Origin: Aquilonibacter sp963703325
GTDB taxonomy: Bacteria > Vulcanimicrobiota > Vulcanimicrobiia > Vulcanimicrobiales > Vulcanimicrobiaceae
Length of the DNA stretch: 64,000 nt
NCBI GenBank assembly: GCA_963703325.1
Contig: OY969805.1
Coordinates: forward strand, 2,170,001 to 2,234,000
Direction of reading: 5' to 3'
Positions within the stretch are counted from its first letter, which is position 1, and the number at the start of each line of letters is the position of its first letter. Of this stretch, positions 1 to 9,007 are shown one piece after another. The notes beneath the pieces are model-generated. The model did no database searches. It was given only the letters and a program-made list of their open reading frames with translations, and had not been told where the DNA came from. A program made the position numbers and the translations under genes.

Positions 1-345
1 GAGGGTGACATCGTGCTGCTCAATACCGGCTGGGGACACAAACGTGCCAACACGGCGGAGTTTCTCACGAAGTATGTCTACCTTGGCGGCGAGGCGGCGC
101 AATATCTCGTCGATCGAGGTGTGAAGGGCGTGGGCATCGACGCGGTGAGCTTGGGCGGATATAAGGACCCGAGCAAAGCGGTTCCAGCGCACAAGGTGAT
201 GCTCGGCAATGGCAAATTCATCGTGGAAGAATTGTACTTTCCCGACGAGGTCATGGACGAACGAAAGCGGCTTTTCGTGGCCGCTCCTGTGAAATTGCAA
301 GGAACGAGCGGGGGCTGGACGCGCGCGATGCTCTGGGAGTTTTAG
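1..345 (+). CDS. Cyclase-family protein (kynurenine formamidase-like), C-terminal fragment
   Basis: The reading frame is open from base 1 and ends at TAG 343-345, so only the last 114 residues are present and the true start lies left of the window. The fragment has the cyclase-family C-terminal pattern: a GVGIDAVSLGG segment followed by an AHKVML segment and a final strand with APVKLQGTSG. Family members are metal-dependent amide or ester hydrolases such as N-formylkynurenine formamidase, but the metal-binding HxGTHxDxP motif would be in the missing part, so the substrate cannot be inferred. Its stop codon overlaps that of the convergent gene at 342-737. Confidence 0.75.
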   Translation, partial: EGDIVLLNTGWGHKRANTAEFLTKYVYLGGEAAQYLVDRGVKGVGIDAVSLGGYKDPSKAVPAHKVMLGNGKFIVEELYFPDEVMDERKRLFVAAPVKLQGTSGGWTRAMLWEF

Positions 346-737
346 CTTTGAGCCCTCGGCCTTTTTAAGCCCCGCTGCGCGCTCTGATCTTGGTTCTGCA
401 GGCGGACGCGCCTCGTGTATAATCGCTCGTTTGACAGCGAAGTGAAAGCCGTTGTTACGACCATGATGCCGAGGCATATTTGGGGCCAAGTCATCGCCGA
501 ATCGTTCGCGATGACGTAAACCGAAATGATGAGCCAGGTGCCGGCGCTAACGTTGACCGCTGACCAGATATTCCGACGAAGGTTGCCGTGCGCCGCAGAA
601 GCGGTGAACGCGACAACCACAACGGCGATCCCCGTCAAGAAGAGATTCCACGCCGCGGCAAACGAGGTTGGGTGAATGACCCACCGCGAAGCGAAGACCA
701 ACACAGCGTCGATTAGCGCGCCGCGACCAGGGCCCAA
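342..737 (-). CDS. Small membrane protein, SPW-repeat-like
   Basis: About 131 residues with three or four hydrophobic segments. The pattern of a tryptophan-rich helix, WSAVNVSAGTWLIISVYVI, then another short helix resembles SPW-repeat membrane proteins of unknown function. The C-terminus is basic and soluble. The start is uncertain: TTG at 737 lies beside a run of seven A/T at 736-742, and GTG at 704 would begin closer to the first helix. No good ribosome-binding site is seen for either. Its end overlaps the convergent cyclase gene by 4 nt. It could equally be an unrelated small integral membrane protein. Confidence 0.45.
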   Translation of the reverse strand: MGPGRGALIDAVLVFASRWVIHPTSFAAAWNLFLTGIAVVVVAFTASAAHGNLRRNIWSAVNVSAGTWLIISVYVIANDSAMTWPQICLGIMVVTTAFTSLSNERLYTRRVRLQNQDQSAQRGLKRPRAQS

Positions 738-816
738 AAAAAGCCGCCACCCGGCCCCCCGGGAAGGGAATGTCGGGAACTGCGTTCGCTTTTGGATCGT
801 TACTTAGCGGGAGGAA

Positions 817-1143
817 ATGATGCCAACCGAGCCGCTGATTATAGCGCTTTCCGGCGAATACGATATGAGCCGCCAGAGAGAACTGGACAGAAAGCTTCGA
901 CCTGCATTGGACACGGCGAACGTCGTGATCGACTTGTCCGCGGTTACCTACATGGATTCCAGCTGCCTTAACACTTTCAGCCGGCTGCGCAGGGAGCGAC
1001 GCGGCGAGCATCTACCGCTCTGCCGTTTCGTCATTACAAATTCAATGGTGCGCAAGGTTTTTGGAATCACCGGCTTCGACCATCTTTGGCCGATACATGG
1101 CTCAGTCGACGATGCGCTCGCGGAGTCCGTTTCACTTCGCTAG
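817..1143 (+). CDS. STAS-domain protein, anti-sigma-factor antagonist type
   Basis: A 108-residue single STAS domain. The core strand and loop VVIDLSAVTYMDSSCLNTF carries the conserved D-S-S, where the first serine is the usual phosphorylation site of SpoIIAA/RsbV-type antagonists. Such proteins bind an anti-sigma kinase when unphosphorylated and release its partner. A GGAGG at 811-815 supports the ATG at 817. It stands alone, unlike the second STAS gene at 7236, whose core is nearly identical (VTYMDSS) and which is linked to a phosphatase and an ATPase. It may be a second input to the same switch. Confidence 0.8.
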   Translation: MMPTEPLIIALSGEYDMSRQRELDRKLRPALDTANVVIDLSAVTYMDSSCLNTFSRLRRERRGEHLPLCRFVITNSMVRKVFGITGFDHLWPIHGSVDDALAESVSLR

Positions 1144-1211
1144 CCTGGTACAGCGCACGTTGCCGGCACCTACGAGCGGCATTTCTGTTTTGTCGCCACC
1201 CGACCCGCGAT

Positions 1212-2604
1212 TCAGCGACGAGCTAGCGCCATCGTCGACGCGTGATAGCCGCACATGCCGTGTACGCCGCCGCCGGGTGGCGTTGAGGCCGAACAGATGT
1301 AAATGTTCTTCGCGGATGTCGCATAGCTGCGCCACGTTGGCCGGAACAGAAACTGTCGTACGTCCACCACGCCGCCGCCGATATCGCCGCCGACAAGATT
1401 TGCATCCATGCGCTCCAAATCGCTCGGTCCGAGCGCATGACGTGCTATCACGCACTCACGAAAGCCGGGAGCAAAACGCTCGATCTGATCTTCGATGCTC
1501 TGGAGCGCGCTCTGCGCAGAACCATTGGGCACGTGGCAATATGCCCAAGCAGTGTGCTTCCCCGTTGGGGCGCGTGAATCGTCGAAGAGGCTCGGTTGAG
1601 TCAAGAGCACGAACGGACGTGCGGCGTGTCGTCCATTACGCACCGCAGCCTCCGACGCCGCAATTTCGTCAAACGTCCCGCCGATGTGCACGGTCGCCGC
1701 TCGGGAGCAATCCGTAGCGGTCCACGGAATAGGCGCGCGCAGCGCGTAATCCACCTTGAATACACCCGCACCATACCGAAATCTCCGCAACTGCCGCAAA
1801 TAACTTGGCGAGAGACGCGTAGCGGCGATTTCGCTGAGTTGACGGGGCGTAATGTCACACAGCAGCATATCGAAGTTCGCAAGCTCGTCGAGGCTTGCGA
1901 CCGGTGAGGAGACGCGCACGGTCCCTCCAAGCGATTCGAGGATGTTGCATAACGCGCTCGTTATCGACTGCGCTCCACCGCGCGGAATGGGCCAGCCCAC
2001 GGCGCTTGCCGATATTGCCATGACCAGACCAATTGCCGCACTCAAAGGTTCGTCGAGACTCAGGAACGAGTGCGCCGCCATGCCCGCAAACAACGCTCGC
2101 GTTCGCTCGCTGCGAAAACGGTGCGCGATGCTTCGCGCCGACTGGACGGCAAGCGTTCCAAAGCGCGCCATTCGCAGCGGCGCGCTGGGAACCGATGGTA
2201 TTGGGCGTAGAACATCTCGCGCAAACGTGTCCCAGTGTGTTGCAAAGTCGTCGACGAGCGCGTTCCAGGCGCTGCGGTCCACCCCCAGGGACTCCGTGCC
2301 GCTTTCGATACCGCGACCGAGCGTCACCGCGCTGCCGTCATCGAGCGGATGCGCCACGGCAAGTGGAGAGTATATCCATTGCAAGTCATGGCGCTCCAGC
2401 CGGAGCGACGAAAAAAACGGCGATCCGACTGCGAGCGGGTGGACTGCCGAGCCGAAATCGTGGCGAAATCCCGGAAGCGTCAGTTCCAGCGTCCGCGCCG
2501 CACCGCCCGGAATCGCCTGCGCTTCCATCACGCTCACGTGCAGCCCCGCCTGCGCGAGCACGATGGCTGCCGCAAGACCGTTCGGTCCGGCACCGACAAC
2601 GCAT
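1212..2604 (-). CDS. Phytoene-desaturase-like FAD-dependent oxidoreductase, start disrupted
   Basis: About 463 residues of the carotenoid desaturase/isomerase-like FAD amine-oxidase superfamily. The FAD-binding motif VVGAGPNGLAAA lies at 2600-2568, with EAQAIPGGAART just after it. The C-terminus has the family's PPGGGVHGMCGYHAS flavin contact. The coding frame is open through the Rossmann motif, but its first canonical start codon is GTG 2561, which would delete that motif. The natural ATG is 2604-2602, three bases after the stop of the upstream gene, yet it is out of frame by one base (an extra C at 2601). I therefore place the start at 2604 and assume a single-base insertion or sequence error. 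It lies directly downstream of the DoxX-like gene and is probably cotranscribed. Substrate unknown. Confidence 0.7.
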
Positions 2605-2607
2605 GCG

Positions 2608-3924
2608 CTAAGGGCTGAACGGATAGTCCTGAACCCAGTGAAAGCCGCGGCTTACCAGCACGAAGTTCTTGCGGTCCACAGACGCTAATGCCAAGTGTAT
2701 CTCCCGCTTGTCGATGTTGCCGTCGATGATCAAGTGGTTGGCACCCACCTGACGAAAGTGGAGCCTCGCTCGCCATTTCTTGTCGTCGAATTTTGTTAGT
2801 GAGATGCTGTGTTTCTTGAGATCGAAAATCGTGCCGAACGCCTGAAACGAATCATCCATGCGCTGGAATAGCACGAACTCCGGATGGTCAAAAATGACGC
2901 GTCGCCATGCGGTTGGATCGGTTACAGCCAACACGGAGGATTTGCGGCCGACCGTCATCGTTTGGACGTTCCAAATGCCGTACAGTGCGGATTTGGGTCT
3001 TCCGCCGCCGTATTGGAACCAACCCGTCCAGCCGAGGTAGGCAAACGATATGATGAGATAGGCCCCAAAAAGGCCCTGCACGATGAGCGCGATGCGGTTC
3101 GCGCGCGGGGAAACAAAGAGTGGAAAGAGATTCGCGCTCGGCACCGAGCGGTTGAGCACCAAGAAGTTGACGACACGCAGCGCATCCGGGGCGAGGAGAA
3201 ACAGCGCAAAAAGCAGCAGATGAAATGAGAGGATCTTCACAGGGACGTCATAGGTCATATTGAGCGTGAACACTTGCGTCATGTCCGCCACGGCGACCAG
3301 CGCACCGAACATCGTCGTGCGCGGAAAGATCAAGAGTAGCCCCGCGAGCGTCTCCATAGACCCCGCGAAGATTTCATATGCCTGGCTCGAACCGATCGAT
3401 GCCCAGAGCACGGTCATCGGAGACAGGTTTCCGAATGGCTCTACCAATCGGGCAAGGCTTGGGTAGGGCATCTGCTCGGGAATCAACTTTGAAAAGCCGT
3501 AGACGAGCAACTGACCGGCGAGCATGAACCGAATGAAGAGCCGAAACCAACCATACGCCTTCGTATAGTTCTCGCGCTTGCGATCGAGAATCGACCACAG
3601 CGTGGTTCCGGTCACGCTCGCAATGAGAAGCAAGAAGACAAAGACCCAGTCGAAGACTTTGTCACCGCTTCCGCTGCCGTTGTAAACGAGTGGAAGAGTG
3701 GCATGAAAGACGTGCGCGCCGGTCCAGAAGATGATCTGCCGAAACGGCGGGTACATATAGGCGTACTCGAGCTTGAGCATCGGTAGGAGCACGGGAAGGG
3801 GCTGGTTCAGAAGGCAAAACAGCCCGAAATAGAGCACGAAAAAGCGAAACGCCAGCCGTTGCAAAAGCGGCCAGCGCTCACTGCGCACTTTGGCAGGTGA
3901 AGTGCTGAGCTCCGAACGCTGCAT
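2608..3924 (-). CDS. DoxX-like multi-pass membrane protein
   Basis: A 438-residue protein with about eight hydrophobic helices in residues 25-330 and a soluble C-terminal domain of about 100 residues. The middle part (RFMLAGQLLVYGFSKLIPEQ, then GSMETLAGLLLIFPRTT) has the feel of DoxX/DoxD-type membrane proteins, including the helix-breaking GFSKL and the METLAGLLL helix. The gene precedes the FAD oxidoreductase by 3 bases and shares its strand. DoxX-type proteins are often linked to quinone or thiol redox chemistry, but nothing here fixes a substrate. ATG 3924 was chosen because the preceding region up to the katG promoter shows no further coding signal. Confidence 0.65.
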   Translation of the reverse strand: MQRSELSTSPAKVRSERWPLLQRLAFRFFVLYFGLFCLLNQPLPVLLPMLKLEYAYMYPPFRQIIFWTGAHVFHATLPLVYNGSGSGDKVFDWVFVFLLLIASVTGTTLWSILDRKRENYTKAYGWFRLFIRFMLAGQLLVYGFSKLIPEQMPYPSLARLVEPFGNLSPMTVLWASIGSSQAYEIFAGSMETLAGLLLIFPRTTMFGALVAVADMTQVFTLNMTYDVPVKILSFHLLLFALFLLAPDALRVVNFLVLNRSVPSANLFPLFVSPRANRIALIVQGLFGAYLIISFAYLGWTGWFQYGGGRPKSALYGIWNVQTMTVGRKSSVLAVTDPTAWRRVIFDHPEFVLFQRMDDSFQAFGTIFDLKKHSISLTKFDDKKWRARLHFRQVGANHLIIDGNIDKREIHLALASVDRKNFVLVSRGFHWVQDYPFSP

Positions 3925-4053
3925 GGCTGGGCGTTCGCAAACGGACTTTTCGTCGCCTCCAGAGTCCCTGCTGCGCTAGCGCGTTCGCACGCTATCGGGC
4001 CGGCGAAGGCTTTTTATAGGCCGCGACGATGGAAAGTATTACTTCTATTGGCT

Positions 4054-4081
4054 TTGACTAATCGATCTCGTCGATTAGCAT
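4054..4081 (+). promoter_or_regulatory. katG promoter with palindromic operator
   Basis: An 8-bp perfect inverted repeat, CTAATCGA (4058-4065) and TCGATTAG (4071-4078), is separated by 5 bp. It sits between a -35-like TTGACT (4054-4059) and a -10-like TAGCAT (4076-4081) with 16-bp spacing, about 70 bp upstream of the katG start. This is the classic layout of a repressor site. The sequence is not a standard PerR, Fur or OxyR box, and no regulator gene is adjacent, so the binding protein is unknown. Confidence 0.5.
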
Positions 4082-4147
4082 AGGTGGGTGGCGCTGGCGC
4101 GGCTCGGCCGTTGCGCGCCCTTTCCTCGCACACAAGGAGATGGAGTC

Positions 4148-6334
4148 TTGTCTCAAAGCACGTGTCCGGTCCCTCACGGAAAGCCCCGCGTCCACCGATC
4201 GAACCGTGACTGGTGGCCCGAACAGCTTCGCCTGGGAATTCTGCGCCAGCATTCGCCGCAAGCCGATCCGATGGGCGAGAACTTTGATTACGCCAAAGAA
4301 TTTGCAAAGCTCGATCTCGCTGCGGTGAAGAACGATCTGCGCGCGCTGATGACCGATTCGCAAGAGTGGTGGCCGGCGGATTTCGGTAACTACGGGCCGC
4401 TCTTTATCCGCATGGCGTGGCACAGCGCCGGCACGTATCGTGTCTCCGATGGACGCGGCGGTGCGGGCGGCGGACAACAACGCTTCGCGCCGCTCAACAG
4501 TTGGCCGGACAACGTGAATCTCGATAAGGCCCGGCGTTTGCTCTGGCCGATCAAGCAAAAATACGGAAAGCGGATTTCGTGGGCCGATCTACTGATTCTC
4601 ACCGGCAACGTTGCGCTCGAGTCGATGGGCTTCAAAACGTTCGGTTTCGCCGGCGGACGACCCGACGTATGGGAGCCGGACGAGTCGGTGTACTGGGGCG
4701 CAGAGGATACGTGGCTTGCCGACGAGCGCTACGCGGGAGAACGGATACTCGAGAACCCGCTGGCTGCGGTACAAATGGGCTTGATCTATGTCAATCCCGA
4801 AGGGCCCAACGGCAATCCCGATCCGCTCAAGTCCGCGGTCGACATTCGTGAGACGTTCGCTCGAATGGCGATGAACGACGAAGAGACCGTCGCGCTTATC
4901 GCGGGTGGCCACACCTTCGGCAAGACCCACGGCGCGGGTGATCCCTCGCACGTCGGACACGATCCCGAAGGCGCCGACATCACGGCGCAGGGTCTCGGCT
5001 GGAAGAACGCGTTCGGGAAGGGCCACAGCGAGCACACGATCGGCGGCGGTCCCGAAGTGACGTGGACGACGACACCGACCAAATGGAGCAACAACTTCTT
5101 CCAGTCGTTGTTTAGCAATGAATGGGAGTTGACCAAGAGTCCGGCGGGCGCTAAACAGTGGATCGCCAAGAACGGCGCAGCCCCGGTTCCCGATGCGCAC
5201 GATCCCAAGAAGCATCACAAGCCCACGATGCTGACGACCGATCTTGCGTTGCGGTTCGATCCCGCCTACGAAAAAATCTCGCGCCGGTTCTACGAGCATC
5301 CCGACCAATTCGCGGATGCGTTCGCGCGCGCGTGGTTCAAGTTGACGCATCGCGACATGGGGCCGCGTGCACGCTACCTCGGACCGGAAGTGCCGAAGGA
5401 AGTGCTCATTTGGCAAGATCCGGTGCCACCCGTCGATCATCCGCTGGTCGACGCAAAAGATGTCGATGCTCTCAAAAAGCAAATCGCTGACTCCGGGCTC
5501 TCGGTGTCGCAACTCGTTTCGACTGCGTGGGCTTCAGCGTCCACCTTCCGCGTCTCCGACAAACGCGGTGGCGCTAACGGCGCGCGCATTCGGCTCGAGC
5601 CGCAAAAGCAGTGGAAAGTCAACAAGCCCGAGCAACTAGCGACGGTGCTCAAGGCGCTCGAAGGCATCGCAACCAAGTTCAACAGCGCGCAATCCGGCGG
5701 CAAAAAGGTCTCGCTCGCCGATCTGATTGTGCTGGCGGGCGGCGTTGGCGTCGAGCAGGCCGCAAAAAAGGCCGGCATCGACGTTACTGTCCCGTTTGCA
5801 CCGGGACGCACCGATGCGTCGCAAGCGCAAACCGACGTGGAATCGTTTGCCGTATTAGAGCCGGTGGCCGACGGTTTCCGCAATTACGTCAAGGAGCACG
5901 TCGGCATTCCTTCGGAGATGATGTTGGTGGACAAGGCGCAACTCTTGAATTTGACGGCGCCCGAGATGACCGTCTTGGTCGGCGGTATGCGCATGCTCGA
6001 TACGAACGCCGATGGTTCGAAGCACGGCGCCTTCACCAAACGAGCGGGAGCGCTCACCAACGACTTCTTCGTAAATCTGCTCGACATGAGCGGGGACTGG
6101 GAAGCACCGTCAAGGGATCAGACCGACCAGACCGTGTATCAGCGGCACAACCGCAAGACCGGCGCCGCCGACTTCACGGGCACGCGCGTCGATCTCATCT
6201 TCGGCTCAAATTCCGAATTGCGTGCGGTAGCCGAAGTCTACGGAAGCGCAGACGCGGGACGCAAATTCGTCGACGACTTTGTCGCTGCGTGGACGAAAGT
6301 TATGAATGCGGACCGCTACGATCTCGCGAGGTGA
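4148..6334 (+). CDS. katG: Catalase-peroxidase KatG
   Basis: A 728-residue bifunctional haem catalase-peroxidase that destroys hydrogen peroxide. All active-site residues are visible: distal R88, W91 and H92 (RMAWHSAG), Y214 (GLIYVNPEGPNG), M240 and the proximal haem ligand H255 (GGHTFGKTHG). W91, Y214 and M240 form the cross-linked adduct needed for catalase activity. The second, non-haem half follows (STFRVSDKRGGANGAR). Length matches the family. The start is TTG 4148, because AAGGAG at 4134-4139 lies 8 bases upstream; the longer frame from 4088 has no matching ribosome site and an atypical N-terminus. A palindromic operator lies upstream and an intrinsic terminator follows, so the gene is a single-gene unit. 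Confidence 0.97.
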   Translation: MSQSTCPVPHGKPRVHRSNRDWWPEQLRLGILRQHSPQADPMGENFDYAKEFAKLDLAAVKNDLRALMTDSQEWWPADFGNYGPLFIRMAWHSAGTYRVSDGRGGAGGGQQRFAPLNSWPDNVNLDKARRLLWPIKQKYGKRISWADLLILTGNVALESMGFKTFGFAGGRPDVWEPDESVYWGAEDTWLADERYAGERILENPLAAVQMGLIYVNPEGPNGNPDPLKSAVDIRETFARMAMNDEETVALIAGGHTFGKTHGAGDPSHVGHDPEGADITAQGLGWKNAFGKGHSEHTIGGGPEVTWTTTPTKWSNNFFQSLFSNEWELTKSPAGAKQWIAKNGAAPVPDAHDPKKHHKPTMLTTDLALRFDPAYEKISRRFYEHPDQFADAFARAWFKLTHRDMGPRARYLGPEVPKEVLIWQDPVPPVDHPLVDAKDVDALKKQIADSGLSVSQLVSTAWASASTFRVSDKRGGANGARIRLEPQKQWKVNKPEQLATVLKALEGIATKFNSAQSGGKKVSLADLIVLAGGVGVEQAAKKAGIDVTVPFAPGRTDASQAQTDVESFAVLEPVADGFRNYVKEHVGIPSEMMLVDKAQLLNLTAPEMTVLVGGMRMLDTNADGSKHGAFTKRAGALTNDFFVNLLDMSGDWEAPSRDQTDQTVYQRHNRKTGAADFTGTRVDLIFGSNSELRAVAEVYGSADAGRKFVDDFVAAWTKVMNADRYDLAR

Positions 6335-6363
6335 GACTGCAACTGCTCTGAGGAGCCCCAAGG

Positions 6364-6390
6364 ACGCCGGCGCGATGCGCCGGCGTTTTT
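6364..6390 (+). terminator. Intrinsic terminator of katG
   Basis: A perfect 10-bp stem (ACGCCGGCGC at 6364-6373 with GCGCCGGCGT at 6377-6386) with a 3-base loop is followed by TTTTT, 30 bp after the katG stop. The last T bases overlap the stop codon of the convergent small gene at 6389-6568. Confidence 0.9.
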
Positions 6391-6568
6391 ATTCGCGCTG
6401 GGGTTTGGGCACGTAGGTGACGTCTTCGGGTCGAAAGCGATGCTCGATCAGTTCGCCATCATCCTTTTTATAGCGAACGGCGACGGAGCGCGTGTCGACT
6501 TCAATGACTTCACCGCGTATGCCGAGGTTGTCTATCATGACATGGTCGCCATATCGGAGTTTTGACAT
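6389..6568 (-). CDS. Small 59-residue protein, function unknown
   Basis: ATG 6568 to TAA 6389 encodes 59 residues beginning MSKLRYGDHVMIDNLGIRG and ending VPKPQRE. Alternating short hydrophobic strands with a GDHV..DN...GEV pattern suggest a small beta-barrel (SH3/KOW-like) fold. This is an inference from pattern only. It is convergent with katG, and its stop overlaps the T-tract of the katG terminator. Amino-acid composition and lack of other coding on either strand here support a real gene; the ribosome site is weak (AAAGG about 11 bases upstream). Confidence 0.55.
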   Translation of the reverse strand: MSKLRYGDHVMIDNLGIRGEVIEVDTRSVAVRYKKDDGELIEHRFRPEDVTYVPKPQRE

Positions 6569-6600
6569 AGGTCACTCTGCCTTTGCAATGTCGGTTGAGG

Positions 6601-7140
6601 TCACGGGCGCTTCACGGCCTCAATGTCGAGGACGATGTCAACGGAGTTCGCAGCGAACGGATTTCCGTAGGTCATGCCCCACACTGTGCGGTCGACCGTC
6701 ACTTTTGCTTCATACGCGATGCGCTGCTGACCGTTTGGGGTCGTCGCGCGGCCGAGATACTGCGCATCGAGCGTAACCGGGTGCGTCTGTCCGTGCATCG
6801 TCAGGTCCCCGGTCATCGTGAAGTGTGTCGCGTCGGCCGCAGTGATCTTGGTGCTCTTGAAACTCATCGCCGGGTAGGTCGCGGCGTCAAAGAAATGCGG
6901 CGAGCGCAGGTCGGAGTCGCGGTCGTTGTTGCGTGTATCGACCGCGCTCGGATCGAAGATCGCGTCCGCGCTGCTTGGGATGTTGCTTCCGTCGGGCACG
7001 TCGATCGTGGCGCTCTTGATCGGAATAATTCCGTTGACGTGGGATATGCCCAGATGCGTCACGGTGAAGTTTGCCGAGGAGTGAACCGGATCGGCGCTCC
7101 AGGTGACGGCTAAGAGCAACCCGAGCATTACTGCGTGCAT
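6601..7140 (-). CDS. YceI-family periplasmic lipid-binding protein
   Basis: A 179-residue YceI-domain protein. The N-terminus MHAVMLGLLLAVTWSADPVHS is a secretion signal leading straight into the family's opening strand (W..DP.HS...F.V.H). Later blocks (SVDTRNNDRDSDLRSPHFFDAATYP-like region, then the TGDLTMHGQTHPVTL strand) are typical. YceI proteins bind long isoprenoid or lipid chains in the periplasm. The start ATG 7140 was preferred to the longer frame from 7266, which would overlap the divergent STAS gene and bury the signal peptide. Confidence 0.9.
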   Translation of the reverse strand: MHAVMLGLLLAVTWSADPVHSSANFTVTHLGISHVNGIIPIKSATIDVPDGSNIPSSADAIFDPSAVDTRNNDRDSDLRSPHFFDAATYPAMSFKSTKITAADATHFTMTGDLTMHGQTHPVTLDAQYLGRATTPNGQQRIAYEAKVTVDRTVWGMTYGNPFAANSVDIVLDIEAVKRP

Positions 7141-7235
7141 GCCAGGCTCTACCGCGCTGCGCGTTCGTGGACCTGCCCGGCAATATCGTGCGGCAATAGC
7201 GGAAAATCGGAGTGAGGCGCTAAATTTGTCGGCGC

Positions 7236-7547
7236 GTGAACGATAAGCGATTTCGGATAGCCGCATTCACCGGCGAGATCGATTTCACCGGTCGGGATGC
7301 TTTCCGAGGCGGCCTTGCACCGCTGACCGACGTGGAAGCCCCGATCGTCGATCTTTCCGGCGTTACCTACATGGACTCAAGCGCCATGGCGGAGATTTTG
7401 TACTTACAGCGAGGGCGGGCGCGAAAAGGTCACGCCGCCATGTGTCTGGTCGTGAGCCCGGCCGTGCGGCGCCTCATCGAGGTCGCAGGTTTGCAGCACG
7501 TCTTCCCATTGGCAACAACGGTCGAAGAGGCAAAAGCACAGCTGTGA
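7236..7547 (+). CDS. STAS-domain anti-sigma-factor antagonist
   Basis: A 103-residue single STAS domain with the core VDLSGVTYMDSSAMAEIL. The serine in DSS is the expected phosphorylation site, as in RsbV/SpoIIAA. It starts at GTG 7236, and its stop TGA overlaps the GTG start of the phosphatase gene (GTGA at 7544-7547), so the two are translationally coupled. With the downstream phosphatase and RsbW-like ATPase it makes a complete partner-switching module, in which the phosphatase would dephosphorylate this protein to free the ATPase's target. Confidence 0.88.
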   Translation: MNDKRFRIAAFTGEIDFTGRDAFRGGLAPLTDVEAPIVDLSGVTYMDSSAMAEILYLQRGRARKGHAAMCLVVSPAVRRLIEVAGLQHVFPLATTVEEAKAQL

Positions 7548-9004
7548 AGCTGGCCGGCCGGCTCAGTGCGCTGTTAGGTTACCTCTCGGCTGCGGCCGTG
7601 CTCGTCGTCTTTGTCGTCGCGGCCCTATCGATTCGCGTGGCGCTGGATCGAAACGCGTCGTTTCAAAGCAATCTTCGTCTGGCACAGGTAGACCTTGCAC
7701 GTCTCTTGCGGCTTCAGGTCGACGAGGAGTCGGGTGTCCGCGGCTACGTGGACACGCATATGTCCGCTTTTCTGCAACCATACCGGGAGGCATTGAGCAG
7801 TTTCGATCCCACCGCGCAGGCGCTCGCGATGCGTTTGCGCCGCCTAGGCATCGACGACGCGCCGGTCCGCGAAGAGGCGGCGATAAACCGGTACTGGCGC
7901 CAAGTCGTTGCGATTCCGTTGATCCGTAGCGGAAGCGGTGACGGTCTTGCATTGCAAATTCACGGAAAGGACCTCGTCGATCGCTTTCGCGCAACCCAAT
8001 CGCGGCTGCTGTTGCAGTTAAACCTCACGGCTGAGCAGGCGGAAGCCTCGACGTCGCGCCTTGTCGATGAAATACTCGTCGGTGCGATCCTGCTCGGCGT
8101 GATTTTAGCCGCGTTGCTCGGATGGCTTTCGAGCACGCAACAGCGCCTGGCCAACGAAATTTCGCTGCAACGCATGGCGTATTTGGAAGAGAAGCGGATC
8201 GCCGACGCGTTGCAAGAAGCGTTCCTGCAGAAGCATCTTCCCAACGTTGCGCATGCCGAACTGCATGCGGTCTACGTACCCGCGGGCGGCGAATCGCGTG
8301 TCGGCGGCGACTGGTACGATGCGTTCGAAGTGGCCGATGGTCGCATTCTCTTCTCGATAGGCGACGTTACCGGTCACGGCATCGAAGCAGCGGTGATCAT
8401 GAGTCGCGTTCGTCAGGCGGTGCTCACCATCGGCGTCGACGAGCCCGACCCATCGGTCGTACTAGCGCGCGCCAATGAGATCTTGCTGATGCAAGATGCA
8501 ACGATCGTGACCGCGATCTGCGGCGTGATCGATCTCGCGCAAGGTGTGATCCGCCTCGCCAATGCAGGACATCCGCCGGCTATTGTCCGGTCCCAAGACG
8601 GCCAGCTGGAGAAATTCGGCGCAACCGGACCGCCGCTCGGCGCCTTGGAGAGTCCCAATTTCGGCGTTGCGTCTGTGCTGGTAACGCCTGGATCGCTTCT
8701 AACATTGTTTACCGACGGCTTGGTTGAATATAGCCGCGATTGGGATCTCGGGGAACAACGCATCGTAGAAGCCCTCAAGAAGATTCCGGCCGGTGCATCC
8801 GACCCGGCCGCCGCATTACTCGACGAGATCCTGCGAGGGACGCCGCCGAGCGATGACGTCGCGATTCTCACTGTGAGTTTCGGGGAAACCTCTCATGATG
8901 GCGAACGTGCGAAGGCGAGCGAGGCCGTTCGCGCCCTTCCGATTGTCGGGCGCTCGCTCCGCGCACTCCTCGTGTCGGCGCCGCCGCCGGCCCCGGTCGG
9001 CTAA
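7544..9004 (+). CDS. Membrane PP2C-type (SpoIIE) serine phosphatase with CHASE3-like sensor
   Basis: 486 residues. A first transmembrane helix (residues 13-33), a periplasmic helical segment of about 150 residues resembling CHASE3 (LLRLQVDEESGVRGYV), a second helix (about 175-196), then a SpoIIE/PP2C phosphatase domain from about 230. Metal-binding aspartates are visible at D256 (GGDWYDAF) and D274 (SIGDVTGHG), and a later SDD near the end completes the set. It should dephosphorylate the STAS antagonist encoded just upstream in response to an extracytoplasmic signal. The start GTG 7544 overlaps the STAS stop; a longer frame from 7442 lies wholly inside the STAS gene. Confidence 0.9.
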   Translation: MKLAGRLSALLGYLSAAAVLVVFVVAALSIRVALDRNASFQSNLRLAQVDLARLLRLQVDEESGVRGYVDTHMSAFLQPYREALSSFDPTAQALAMRLRRLGIDDAPVREEAAINRYWRQVVAIPLIRSGSGDGLALQIHGKDLVDRFRATQSRLLLQLNLTAEQAEASTSRLVDEILVGAILLGVILAALLGWLSSTQQRLANEISLQRMAYLEEKRIADALQEAFLQKHLPNVAHAELHAVYVPAGGESRVGGDWYDAFEVADGRILFSIGDVTGHGIEAAVIMSRVRQAVLTIGVDEPDPSVVLARANEILLMQDATIVTAICGVIDLAQGVIRLANAGHPPAIVRSQDGQLEKFGATGPPLGALESPNFGVASVLVTPGSLLTLFTDGLVEYSRDWDLGEQRIVEALKKIPAGASDPAAALLDEILRGTPPSDDVAILTVSFGETSHDGERAKASEAVRALPIVGRSLRALLVSAPPPAPVG

Positions 9005-9007
9005 TTG

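Noticed and set aside
547..1011. A minus-strand protein opposite the first STAS gene
   Set aside because: Overlaps a well-supported STAS gene almost entirely and lacks coding character; its frame may only matter if the small membrane-protein gene has a frameshift at the A7 run.
4589..5512. A 307-residue minus-strand frame inside katG
   Set aside because: Antisense shadow of a highly conserved enzyme; no start site or family features.
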